Shown here piece after piece: positions 42,523-48,685 of a DNA stretch of 48,685 bases. Every line of letters starts with the position of its first letter. The first letter of the stretch is position 1. The notes below the pieces were generated by a model. The model did not search any database, was not told where the DNA came from, and saw nothing but the letters and a program-made list of their open reading frames with translations. The stretch is from contig JAHHIH010000033.1 of NCBI GenBank assembly GCA_019358835.1, forward strand, positions 1 to 48,685, read 5' to 3'. The DNA comes from Tildeniella torsiva UHER 1998/13D. Its GTDB lineage: Bacteria; Cyanobacteriota; Cyanobacteriia; Phormidesmidales; Phormidesmidaceae. The position numbers were made by a program, and so were the translations under genes.

Positions 42523-43200
42523 ATGCGTATTTTGCTGGTAGAAGACGACATCCGCCTGGCTGACTCCCTGGCCGAAATTTTGATGGCCCAGCGCTACACC
42601 GTTGACTTTGCCCGCGATGGCGAAACCGGCTGGAACCAGATCAGCGCGATCGCCTACGACCTGATTTTGCTGGATATCACCCTGCCCAAGCTCGACGGCA
42701 TGGGGCTGTGTGGGCGCATGCGCGATCGCGGCATTGCCACCCCGGTGCTCATGCTCACCGCCCGCGACACCAGCTCCGACAAGGTGATGGGCCTCGATGC
42801 CGGGGCCGATGCCTACATGGTCAAACCCTTTCACTTAGAAGAACTGCTGGCCCAGGTGCGCGCCCTACTGCGGCGAGGCCAAACCAGTTTTACCCCGGTG
42901 CTGAGCTGGGGTGCCCTCACCCTCGACCCCAGCAGCTACGAGGTCAGCTACAACCGCACCCTCGTTCACCTCACGCCAAAGGAATTTGCCCTGATGGAGG
43001 CGCTGCTGCGCTACGGTCGGCGGGTGCTGAGCCGCAGCGCGATCGTCGAACACATCTGGACCTGGCAAGAGGCCCCCAGCGAAGACACGATCAAGACCTA
43101 CATCAAAAACCTGCGCGCCAAACTCAGAGCCGCCGGAGCCCCCAAGGATGTAATTGAAACCGTACACGGGCTGGGCTATCGACTAGGGGCGATCGACTAA
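42523..43200 (+). CDS. OmpR/PhoB-family response regulator
   Basis: The 225-residue protein has the receiver opening MRILLVEDDIRLADSL, phospho-acceptor Asp in LILLDITLPKLDG, Lys in YMVKPFH, and a winged-helix output domain (LTPKEFALMEALLRYGRRVL, DTIKTYIKNLRAKLR). ATG 42523 is favoured by homology; an in-frame ATG at 42490 is possible. No good Shine-Dalgarno is seen. No kinase gene adjoins it. It most resembles RppA/ManR-type cyanobacterial regulators, but the specific role is open. Confidence 0.9.
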   Translation: MRILLVEDDIRLADSLAEILMAQRYTVDFARDGETGWNQISAIAYDLILLDITLPKLDGMGLCGRMRDRGIATPVLMLTARDTSSDKVMGLDAGADAYMVKPFHLEELLAQVRALLRRGQTSFTPVLSWGALTLDPSSYEVSYNRTLVHLTPKEFALMEALLRYGRRVLSRSAIVEHIWTWQEAPSEDTIKTYIKNLRAKLRAAGAPKDVIETVHGLGYRLGAID

Positions 43201-43238
43201 AGGAAATTGATCTCGGCCCAAGAACTCACCATTATCAG

Positions 43239-43272
43239 AACCCAAGGTTTTTTTGAAAAACCTTGGGTTTTT
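43239..43272 (+). terminator. Strong intrinsic terminator after response regulator
   Basis: AACCCAAGGTTTTT and AAAAACCTTGGGTT form a perfect 14-bp stem with a 3-base loop and a T run. Confidence 0.85.
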
Positions 43273-43479
43273 AACACAAATTATTGTTGTGAGGAATCGA
43301 CTATATTCTCCCCGATTCCTTCACTCATTAATCCTTAAAACCTTCACGATGGGCCTGTAAATTCAGTTCCCAAGTTCTAATGGTTCGCGCATCAAACAAT
43401 TTCTTGGATTAGAAGATTTTGCAGATTTTCTGTATCCGCTGATGCAATCGTATCGCAATTTTGGGAGTTTGTGGAGGCC

Positions 43480-44496
43480 ATGGTGAATATTCGTAGACGA
43501 CATTTTCTTCAGCTCAGCGTCGGGGCGGGGCTGGCCGTAGCGGCCCACGCCTGTAGCCAGCCCCAGACCCAGGTATCAGAAGGATCAGGGGGCGAAGCGC
43601 CCGGCAAAATTGCCATCGGTTTTTGGCCGGTGGCCTCAGGTCTGCCGCTGTTTGTAGCTGTTGAGAAAGGCTACTTTCAAGAGGCGGGTTTAGAGGTAGA
43701 AGCGGTCAAATTTGCCAACCCTAACCAGGTGGCCGAGGCGCTGATTGCCGGACGGTTGCAGGGCACGGGCAATGGTGTCGCTAGCGGAGCATTGGGATTG
43801 GCAGAAATCACCTCGCCGGGGCTATTTAAGATTCTCACGTCTAACCCCAGCAACGTTGACTACGTCCTCGATCAGGTGATTGTCAAACAGGATAGCGACA
43901 TTAAATCGATTCAGGATCTCAACGGCAAGGCCTTTGCCACGGGGCCAGGGGCGCAGAACTTGGCGATCGCAGAGGCCATTCTCAGCGCCGCCGGGGTAGC
44001 TGACCCCAAGGTGCAGCAGCTGGAAATTAGCCAGCACGTAGCGGCGATCGAGTCAGGGCAAATTGCCGCCGCCTATACCCTAGAACCCACCGGCACCGTG
44101 GGAGCCGTCAAAGGCATTACCCGCGTACTCGAAAACGGCGTGGTGTCGAAATACATTCTGGGCGATGCCAAAGCGCCCTGGTTTGGCGGTTCCGCCGCCC
44201 TCAGCAGCAAGTTCGTAGAGCAATACCCCGAGACGACGGCGGCCTATGCCGAGGCCTACCGCCGCGCTGTGCAAGACATTCGCGACAACCCCACCGAAGT
44301 GCGCCAGTACCTCACCGGCTACACCGCCATTGAGGGCGAACTGGTGGAAAAGGTGCCGATGGTCGGCTACACCATGTACGACGAATTTAGCGCCGAAGAC
44401 ATTGCCTATTTCCAGAAATACTTCGACTTTATGACCGAGAAAGAGATTTTCTCACGCCCCATTGATGTGGCAGCACTGATGTACAAACCTGCCTAA
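43480..44496 (+). CDS. NMT1/SsuA-type ABC substrate-binding lipoprotein
   Basis: The protein has about 338 residues. A twin-arginine-like start (NIRRRHFLQLS) leads to a lipobox Cys25 (AAHAC). It is a periplasmic binding protein of the SsuA/TauA/ThiY group with IAIGFWPVASGLPLFVAVEK, then GYFQEAGLEVEAVKF and SGQIAAAYTLEPTG. It delivers a sulfonate-, nitrate/cyanate- or pyrimidine-like ligand; which one is not decided. The start is ambiguous: ATG 43480, or GTG 43483 with GGAGG 5 bases before it. It heads an operon with an ATPase and a permease. A hairpin follows its stop. Confidence 0.88.
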   Translation: MVNIRRRHFLQLSVGAGLAVAAHACSQPQTQVSEGSGGEAPGKIAIGFWPVASGLPLFVAVEKGYFQEAGLEVEAVKFANPNQVAEALIAGRLQGTGNGVASGALGLAEITSPGLFKILTSNPSNVDYVLDQVIVKQDSDIKSIQDLNGKAFATGPGAQNLAIAEAILSAAGVADPKVQQLEISQHVAAIESGQIAAAYTLEPTGTVGAVKGITRVLENGVVSKYILGDAKAPWFGGSAALSSKFVEQYPETTAAYAEAYRRAVQDIRDNPTEVRQYLTGYTAIEGELVEKVPMVGYTMYDEFSAEDIAYFQKYFDFMTEKEIFSRPIDVAALMYKPA

Positions 44497-44518
44497 TGCA
44501 CCCACCGTAGGGTGCATT
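44495..44518. repeat. Hairpin overlapping the stop of the binding-protein gene
   Basis: AATGCACCC and GGGTGCATT pair around ACCGTA, and a further AATGCACC follows. This is the common cyanobacterial GGTGCATT repeat. It may stabilise the binding-protein mRNA. Confidence 0.6.
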
Positions 44519-44595
44519 AGCGCAGCAATGCACCGCACAGATTCGCTATGCAGCAGGTATCTCCCTCTTAAGAGATGCCTGTAGGAGATCCCCAT

Positions 44596-44618
44596 TGCCC
44601 CCCTTAAAAAAGGGGGTT
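44596..44618. repeat. CCCCCTTAAAAAAGGGGG palindromic repeat
   Basis: Complementary C and G runs surround TTAAAAAA. It belongs to a repeat pattern widespread in cyanobacteria and lies inside the operon, between binding protein and ATPase. Confidence 0.55.
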
Positions 44619-44737
44619 AAAGCGCGAAATTTAGGTCGCAAGCATCCAGGGGGATCGGCCTCATCCATAGTGCGCCTCACCAGTTTGAGATATTCCACAG
44701 ATCGTCTTCAAACCCTCAGCAATCGGGAAAATCACCC

Positions 44738-45532
44738 ATGATGCTCGATACACCGACTACTCAAACGATCGCACCCCCTGAGCACTTTGTCTCGGTCAAG
44801 GGGCTGTGCAAATCCTTCGGCAATGCCGTTCTGTACGACAACTTCAACCTCGATCTGCCCAGCAACCAGCTGGTGTCGGTCTTTGGCCCCAACGGCTGCG
44901 GCAAATCGACGCTGATCAACATGATCAGCGGCCTGACGCCCTTTGACTCTGGGGAAATTCTGATCCACGACAAGCCGATTCGCCGCGCACGGATTGGCTA
45001 CGTGTTTCAGAACTACCGAGAGGCGATGCTGCCCTGGCTCAGTGCCTTCGACAACATTGCCTACCCGCTGCGGGTGAAGGGGGTGCCCGAGGCGGAGTGC
45101 CGCGATCGCGTCGAAACCCTGATTCAAACCTTCAATATTCAGCTCGATCTCAAGCGCTATCCCTACAGCTTTTCGGGCGGGCAGCAGCAGCTAATTTCGA
45201 TTATGCGATCGATGGTGGCCGATCCTGAAGTTCTCTTTCTAGACGAGCCTTTTTCTGCACTGGATTTTGAGACCACCCTATTTGTGCGCGACAAGCTCCA
45301 GGAAATTTTTGAGACCACCAAAATTCCCATGTTTATGGTGGTGCACAACTTAGAAGAAGCGGTGTTTTTAGCTGACACTGTGCTGCTGCTCAGCAAGCGC
45401 CCCACCCGCCTGGTGGAAATGGTGTCGTTCACCGCCCCGCGCCCCCGCACCCTCGACACCCTATCGTCGCCCGAGTTCATCGAGACCAGCCGCCACTGTT
45501 TAGATATCTTTCGCCAGGAGATGCGCAAATGA
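44738..45532 (+). CDS. ABC importer ATPase (SsuB/TauB-type)
   Basis: The 264-residue ATPase has Walker A GPNGCGKST, Q-loop VFQNYREAMLPWL typical of the nitrate/sulfonate/taurine group, Walker B VLFLDEPFSALD and the H-loop VVHNLEEAV. The signature reads FSGGQQQLISIMRSM: the SGGQ core is kept, but the usual Arg-rich QRVAIARAL continuation is altered. Its stop overlaps the permease start (ATGA). It forms an importer with the genes at 43480 and 45529. Confidence 0.9.
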   Translation: MMLDTPTTQTIAPPEHFVSVKGLCKSFGNAVLYDNFNLDLPSNQLVSVFGPNGCGKSTLINMISGLTPFDSGEILIHDKPIRRARIGYVFQNYREAMLPWLSAFDNIAYPLRVKGVPEAECRDRVETLIQTFNIQLDLKRYPYSFSGGQQQLISIMRSMVADPEVLFLDEPFSALDFETTLFVRDKLQEIFETTKIPMFMVVHNLEEAVFLADTVLLLSKRPTRLVEMVSFTAPRPRTLDTLSSPEFIETSRHCLDIFRQEMRK

Positions 45533-46335
45533 CTGCGACCCTATCCAAGCCCCAGCGCCGTACTGCGGGCCGTCCGTTCCTGCAAAACCTCGATCGCCTG
45601 TTGCCCCTGGTGGGGGTAGGAGTGATGTTTGGCCTCTGGTGGCTGATCGCCATTTCAGGGTGGGTCAACCCGGTGCTGCTGCCCACCCCCTGGGCCACCC
45701 TGGGAACCCTCGCCACCGCCATGACCACGGGGGATATGTTCACCGACTTTTTGGCCAGCGTGGTGCGCACCTTTAGCGCCTTCGTGCTGGCGGCGGTGGT
45801 GGGCGTGCCCCTGGGCGTGCTGCTGGGCAGTTCTGAAAAGCTCTACCGCAGTGTGGAATTTTTGATCGACTTCTTTCGCTCAACTCCGGCCAGCGCGCTG
45901 ATTCCCATGTTCATTTTGTTCTTCGGGGTGAGCGATTTTTCGAAGGTGATTATTGCCGCCTTTAGCGCCCTGCTGCTAATTGTATTCAACAGCGCCTACG
46001 GGGTGCTGAATGCCCGCCAGTCGCGAATTTTGGCAGCAAAGGTGATGGGGGCCAACCGCTGGCAAGTGTTCAAAGACGTGCTGGTGATGGAGAGCCTACC
46101 GCAAACCTTTATCGGTCTGCGCAGCGGCATTAGCATTGCCCTGGTGATTGTGATTGTGGCGGAAATGTTCATCGGCACCGAGCAGGGTTTGGGCAAGCGA
46201 ATTATCGATGCCCAGCAGGTGCTAGATGTGCAGGACATGTACGCCTCGATTTTGATTACCGGGCTGCTGGGCTACGCGCTGAATGTGCTGTTTTTGCTGG
46301 GCGAAAAGCGCGTGATTCACTGGAGCGGTAAGTAG
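45529..46335 (+). CDS. ABC importer permease (SsuC/TauC-type)
   Basis: The 268-residue permease has about six helices. The EAA-like cytoplasmic loop reads AAKVMGANRWQVFKDVLVME, and the family start WWLIAISGWVNPVLLPTPW is present. Translation is coupled to the ATPase through a 4-base overlap. A good terminator follows at 46431. Confidence 0.9.
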   Translation: MTATLSKPQRRTAGRPFLQNLDRLLPLVGVGVMFGLWWLIAISGWVNPVLLPTPWATLGTLATAMTTGDMFTDFLASVVRTFSAFVLAAVVGVPLGVLLGSSEKLYRSVEFLIDFFRSTPASALIPMFILFFGVSDFSKVIIAAFSALLLIVFNSAYGVLNARQSRILAAKVMGANRWQVFKDVLVMESLPQTFIGLRSGISIALVIVIVAEMFIGTEQGLGKRIIDAQQVLDVQDMYASILITGLLGYALNVLFLLGEKRVIHWSGK

Positions 46336-46430
46336 CCGGACTGGGGGGCGGTTTGCGATCGCCCCGGCGTTTGTCAGCCAGCCCATCTGGGGATACTAGA
46401 GTTGGCATGATAAAGATGTTCCTGAGAACG

Positions 46431-46458
46431 AGGGCTGGGGCAACCTGGCCCTTTTTTT
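46431..46458 (+). terminator. Intrinsic terminator, end of importer operon or small RNA
   Basis: GGGCTGGG pairs with CCTGGCCC around GCAA and is followed by seven T. The stem includes two wobble pairs. It lies about 95 bases after the permease stop. A possible promoter (TTGTCA, 17 bases, TACTAG) at 46371-46399 would make it the end of a very short transcript instead. Confidence 0.7.
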
Positions 46459-46479
46459 GAGGCTATCCCAGCTATTTGC

Positions 46480-46590
46480 TGAATAGGGTTGTTCCCGGTG
46501 CGCACGCCTAAGCAACCTGGGAATACTGTATTTAGCCATTGAAACAGTCCTTCAACGCAAAAGCAGGGGTCGGTTGACCCCTGCTTTTTT
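46480..46590 (+). ncRNA. Candidate small RNA ending in strong terminator
   Basis: The segment after the operon terminator has no coding frame but has nested complementarity: GCTGAATA/TATTTAGC, GGGTTG/CAACCT and TTGAA/TTCAA. It ends in AAAAGCAGGGGTC/GACCCCTGCTTTT (46559-46588) with a T run. This is the layout of an independent small RNA. The promoter is weak (TTGAGG and TGAATA). It could instead be only a bidirectional terminator for infC, which converges from the right. Confidence 0.4.
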
Positions 46591-46627
46591 AATAGGTTGT
46601 GCCAGCGACGGCTGTATTGGCGATTGG

Positions 46628-47155
46628 CTACGACGGCGACAGGAAGAGGGTAAGGGCGCGGTGGTCAAGGGATTGCACCTTGCCAGCATCGTTCAGATCT
46701 TCTATAACCCGATTCAAAAGGTCAGTGGCGCGATCGCGGTGCTGGTGTTCTCGCCCCCGCAGCCGCACTAAAAACTTGACCGAATCCCCTTTGCTCAACC
46801 ACTCTGTGGCTCGGTTGATGCGCAGAGTGTAGTCAGATTCGCCAATGTTGGGGCGAAATTTGACCTCTTTGACCGAGGGGCGCGAGGTCTGTTTCTGGCG
46901 CTTGTTCTGCTGATACTGGAGCTTGCCGTAGTCCATGATTTTGGCCACGGATGGGCCGTCTTCACTGGGGGAGACGACCACCAGATCGAGTTTGCTCTCT
47001 TTAGCCATCCTGAGGGCGTCTCTGGTGTCGGTAACGCCCAAATTTTCGCCCGTCTGGGTGATCAGCAGCACCTGAGGGTCTCTGATGTCGCGGTTGACAA
47101 TGGCTTTCTGTCTTTTAGCGATAGGACAAATCTCCAAATTCTGCAAGAAGTACAT
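46628..47155 (-). CDS. infC: Translation initiation factor IF-3, atypical type
   Basis: The protein has 175 residues from ATG 47155. N-terminal IF-3 domain: KAIVNRDIRDPQVLLI, DALRMAKESKLDLVVVSPS. The signature KIMDYGKLQYQQ marks the linker. C-terminal domain: VKEVKFRPNIGESDYTLRI, VRLRGREHQHRD. IF-3 binds the 30S subunit and checks start codons. The start is doubtful. ATC at 47122 has GGAG 9 bases upstream and would begin at IAKRQKAIVNRD, as infC genes often use rare start codons; ATG 47155 adds MYFLQNLEICP. No rpmI or rplT follows. The sequence seems diverged from the usual cyanobacterial IF-3, so it may be a second paralogue. Confidence 0.85.
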   Translation of the reverse strand: MYFLQNLEICPIAKRQKAIVNRDIRDPQVLLITQTGENLGVTDTRDALRMAKESKLDLVVVSPSEDGPSVAKIMDYGKLQYQQNKRQKQTSRPSVKEVKFRPNIGESDYTLRINRATEWLSKGDSVKFLVRLRGREHQHRDRATDLLNRVIEDLNDAGKVQSLDHRALTLFLSPS

Positions 47156-47429
47156 AGCGAGCTTCCCTGGGGTGAAGCCTAGTCTAGCAGTCCTCATTAT
47201 CCTGCTGTAGGGAAGCCAAATAAACGTGAGACAGCCAGATACTGACACACTCTTAGAGCTTAGCCTGTGGGCCTCTCAGTCGGCCCGGGGCTAATGTATT
47301 CTTAATGTCTACATTACGCTGGGCCGATCGCAGCCACATCCCCCTGCCGGTGGGTTCCCTTCCCTAAGGTCAAGCCCCCGAGGTCAAAATTGTGTAGCAG
47401 AAAAGTCGACAGTTGGAGGTAGCAAACTC

Positions 47430-48024
47430 CTATGGGGCCAAAGAAATTGCCTGCTGGAACTGCCTGATGGCAGCTCCGGTGTCGGTTTCGGCCATCAAAA
47501 TGCAACGTCTGAGCAGGTCTAGATCGAGATCCTGAAGACCCGCTAACTCGCTGCGATCGCAGCCGATAGACCCCCAACACCCCATCCTGCCAGAGCCACA
47601 CCTCGGGTACACCCAATGCCCGATATCGTGCCAGCTTATCTACCCCGCCGCTGGTGTATATAACCTCAATCGACAGGTCGGGAATAGGCTTGACGGAGCC
47701 AAGGCAAAACGACTGATCGGCCTGGGCAGAGACTTCGCGCTCTTTCTCCTGGGTCATGGCCCCGGTGGGCTGAAAGAAGACGCCTTTTTGAGCCAAAAAC
47801 AACCCGATTAAATGGCCAATCACCCAGCTAAATAGCTCATGATCTCGCCCCGGCATCAACACCTCAACGGTTCCGTTGTAGTAAAACAGCCGTACACCGG
47901 GGGCCTGCTCAAAGCCCTTTTGGATTGATTTGAACTGCTCCCACGATCGCCCGTAGTGGACGACCCGCTGATCGCTCGGCGGGGCTAGGGGTTGGGAAAT
48001 TGGCAAATGCAAGGATTGAGCCAT
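47430..48024 (-). pseudogene. Uma2-family nuclease gene with frameshift
   Basis: The first 157 or so residues follow the Uma2 (DUF820, PD-(D/E)XK nuclease-like) pattern: FYYNGTVEVLMPGRDHELFS, PDLSIEVIYTSGGVDKLARY and GVPEVWLWQDGVLGVYRL. The expected C-terminus (SELAGLQDLDLDLLRRC to AAIRQFQQAI) is encoded in a different frame, ending at 47430. One extra base at the HIP1 site 47553-47560 explains the break. Unrepaired, the frame runs on to 47314 with unrelated residues. It may be a real mutation or an assembly error. Repaired, it gives about 197 residues, normal for the family. ATG 48024 is chosen; a GTG overlapping the kinase stop at 48084 is also possible. Confidence 0.75.
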
Positions 48025-48080
48025 CGGGCTGCACGGCAGGGCTGCTCCCATTATAGGGGCGTTGTCGGAGCCGCCCTGGC

Positions 48081-48566
48081 TCACTCCAGCAGCAGATGTA
48101 CGGTAACTGTCGTGCCCGCACCCTCGGCGCTGTCGATGTGCCAGGTGCCTCGGTGCAGGGTGACGGCGGTGTGGACGATCGCCAGCCCCAGACCACTGCC
48201 GGGGCGATCGCCCACGTTGCTGCCCCGCTGAAAGGCCTCGCGAATTGACACCAGATCGGCAACGGGAATGCCCCGGCCAACATCCTGCACCGTCAGCGTT
48301 GCCACCTCTCCATCGCTACTGAGCGAGACCTGAATGGGGCTGTTGCTGGGGGAATAGTTGGCGGCATTGAGCAATAGGTTGGTGAGCAGCGATCGCCCCA
48401 GCCGCCGATCCCAAAGGGCTTTGATCGGCTCCGCTGGGTAGCTAAAGCTCAGGGGCTGGCTCACCTGGGGCTGCACCTCATCGATCACCTGCTGGCAGAA
48501 TTGAACCGCATCGAGTAGCACCGGGTCAAACTCCAGCTTGCCCGCCTCGGCACGGGTGAGGGTAAG
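48081..48566 (-). CDS. Sensor histidine kinase, C-terminal part, truncated by IS end
   Basis: About 160 residues remain. The tail of the dimerisation helix (LTLTRAEAGKLEFDP) is followed by a complete HATPase domain with N box NLLLNAANYSP, G1 VQDVGRGIP and G2 GSGLGLAIVH. The sensor part and phospho-acceptor His are missing: upstream of 48566 the sequence becomes the terminal repeat, and the frame meets a stop within it. The gene is probably interrupted by an insertion sequence, or the contig joins a repeat there. Its stop overlaps an alternative start of the Uma2 gene. Confidence 0.85.
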   Translation of the reverse strand, partial: LTLTRAEAGKLEFDPVLLDAVQFCQQVIDEVQPQVSQPLSFSYPAEPIKALWDRRLGRSLLTNLLLNAANYSPSNSPIQVSLSSDGEVATLTVQDVGRGIPVADLVSIREAFQRGSNVGDRPGSGLGLAIVHTAVTLHRGTWHIDSAEGAGTTVTVHLLLE

Positions 48567-48685
48567 AGTATCCCAAGCAAATAACTATCCATTAGATTAG
48601 GAGAGAGCTGTGTTGTTGTCGAGCTTCGATGATGGATGTTGCCCCTCTAGCGTTAACCGATAGCCTCAAGGTGTTGTTGAAAGAC
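48565..48685 (+). mobile_element. Right copy of 121-bp inverted terminal repeat (IS end)
   Basis: This is the exact reverse complement of 3-123. The inner boundary lies at 48564/48565, inside the histidine kinase reading frame. It contains the beginning of a transposase-like gene at 48629, so the element extends beyond the window. Confidence 0.75.
48629..48685 (+). CDS. Transposase N-terminus, partial (right contig end)
   Basis: ATGATGG starts a frame reading MMDVAPLALTDSLKVLLKD to the window end. It is identical to the left-end copy. GGAGAGAG lies about 30 bases upstream, too far for a normal Shine-Dalgarno. The family is uncertain (ISAzo13-like is suspected). Confidence 0.45.
   Translation, partial: MMDVAPLALTDSLKVLLKD

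Noticed and set aside
46480..46590. 6S RNA or Yfr-type RNA assignment
   Set aside because: I could not match the conserved core of any known cyanobacterial RNA, so it is kept only as an unnamed candidate.
1..48685. Circular replicon or phage genome inferred from end repeats
   Set aside because: The end repeats are inverted, not direct, and the content is ordinary chromosomal genes.

Overview
The window reads as a chromosomal contig from a moderately high-GC cyanobacterium, probably a filamentous Leptolyngbya/Nodosilinea-like organism; the genus is a guess. GCGATCGC (HIP1) octamers occur throughout. Cyanobacterial marker genes are present: sipA, pxcA, psb28, sbtA/sbtB and a cyanobacterial-type terminal oxidase. 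The two ends carry the same 121-bp sequence in inverted orientation (3-123 and 48565-48685). It encodes the first residues of what looks like a transposase, so the contig appears to stop in two copies of one insertion sequence. The right copy cuts a histidine kinase gene.

Left part (0.3-12.3 kb): a small disordered protein, sipA, and a 1267-residue VMAP-HTH/NB-ARC/WD40 protein are followed by a seven-gene operon. That operon holds a BMP-type ABC importer (lipoprotein, two permeases, double ATPase), a cupin and two cysteine amidohydrolases of the isochorismatase fold resembling biuret hydrolase. It looks like a nitrogen-scavenging system for a biuret- or ureide-like compound.

12.4-22 kb: sbtA (Na+/HCO3- symporter), sbtB (PII-like regulator) and a Tat-exported beta-carbonic anhydrase form a compact inorganic-carbon cluster. 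Convergent to it are a GMC oxidoreductase lacking its usual catalytic pair, an overlapping HNH nuclease/ribbon-helix-helix pair, and a terminal oxidase operon (two DUF2231 membrane proteins, ctaC, ctaD, ctaE). Its subunit II has lost the CuA ligands, which marks it as an alternative (ARTO-type) oxidase.

22-33.5 kb: pxcA, a GH32/68-like beta-propeller protein, a RemA-like protein, an AT-rich membrane protein in a probable small island, and a MacAB-type exporter (adaptor, permease, ATPase) divergent from a NarL-type two-component pair. This region holds copies of a dispersed non-coding repeat whose hairpins covary between copies.

33.5-48.7 kb: mostly housekeeping genes (cbiT, a DUF3598 protein, a MoaB-like protein, psb28, a GPH transporter, a fasciclin lipoprotein, plsY, a VOC protein, ddl, an OmpR-type regulator), then an SsuABC/NMT1-type ABC importer, a possible small RNA, an atypical IF-3 gene, a frameshifted Uma2 nuclease gene and the truncated kinase. 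Several genes start directly after long G-poor leaders without a Shine-Dalgarno sequence, a recurring feature here. No tRNA, rRNA, CRISPR array or prophage was seen.
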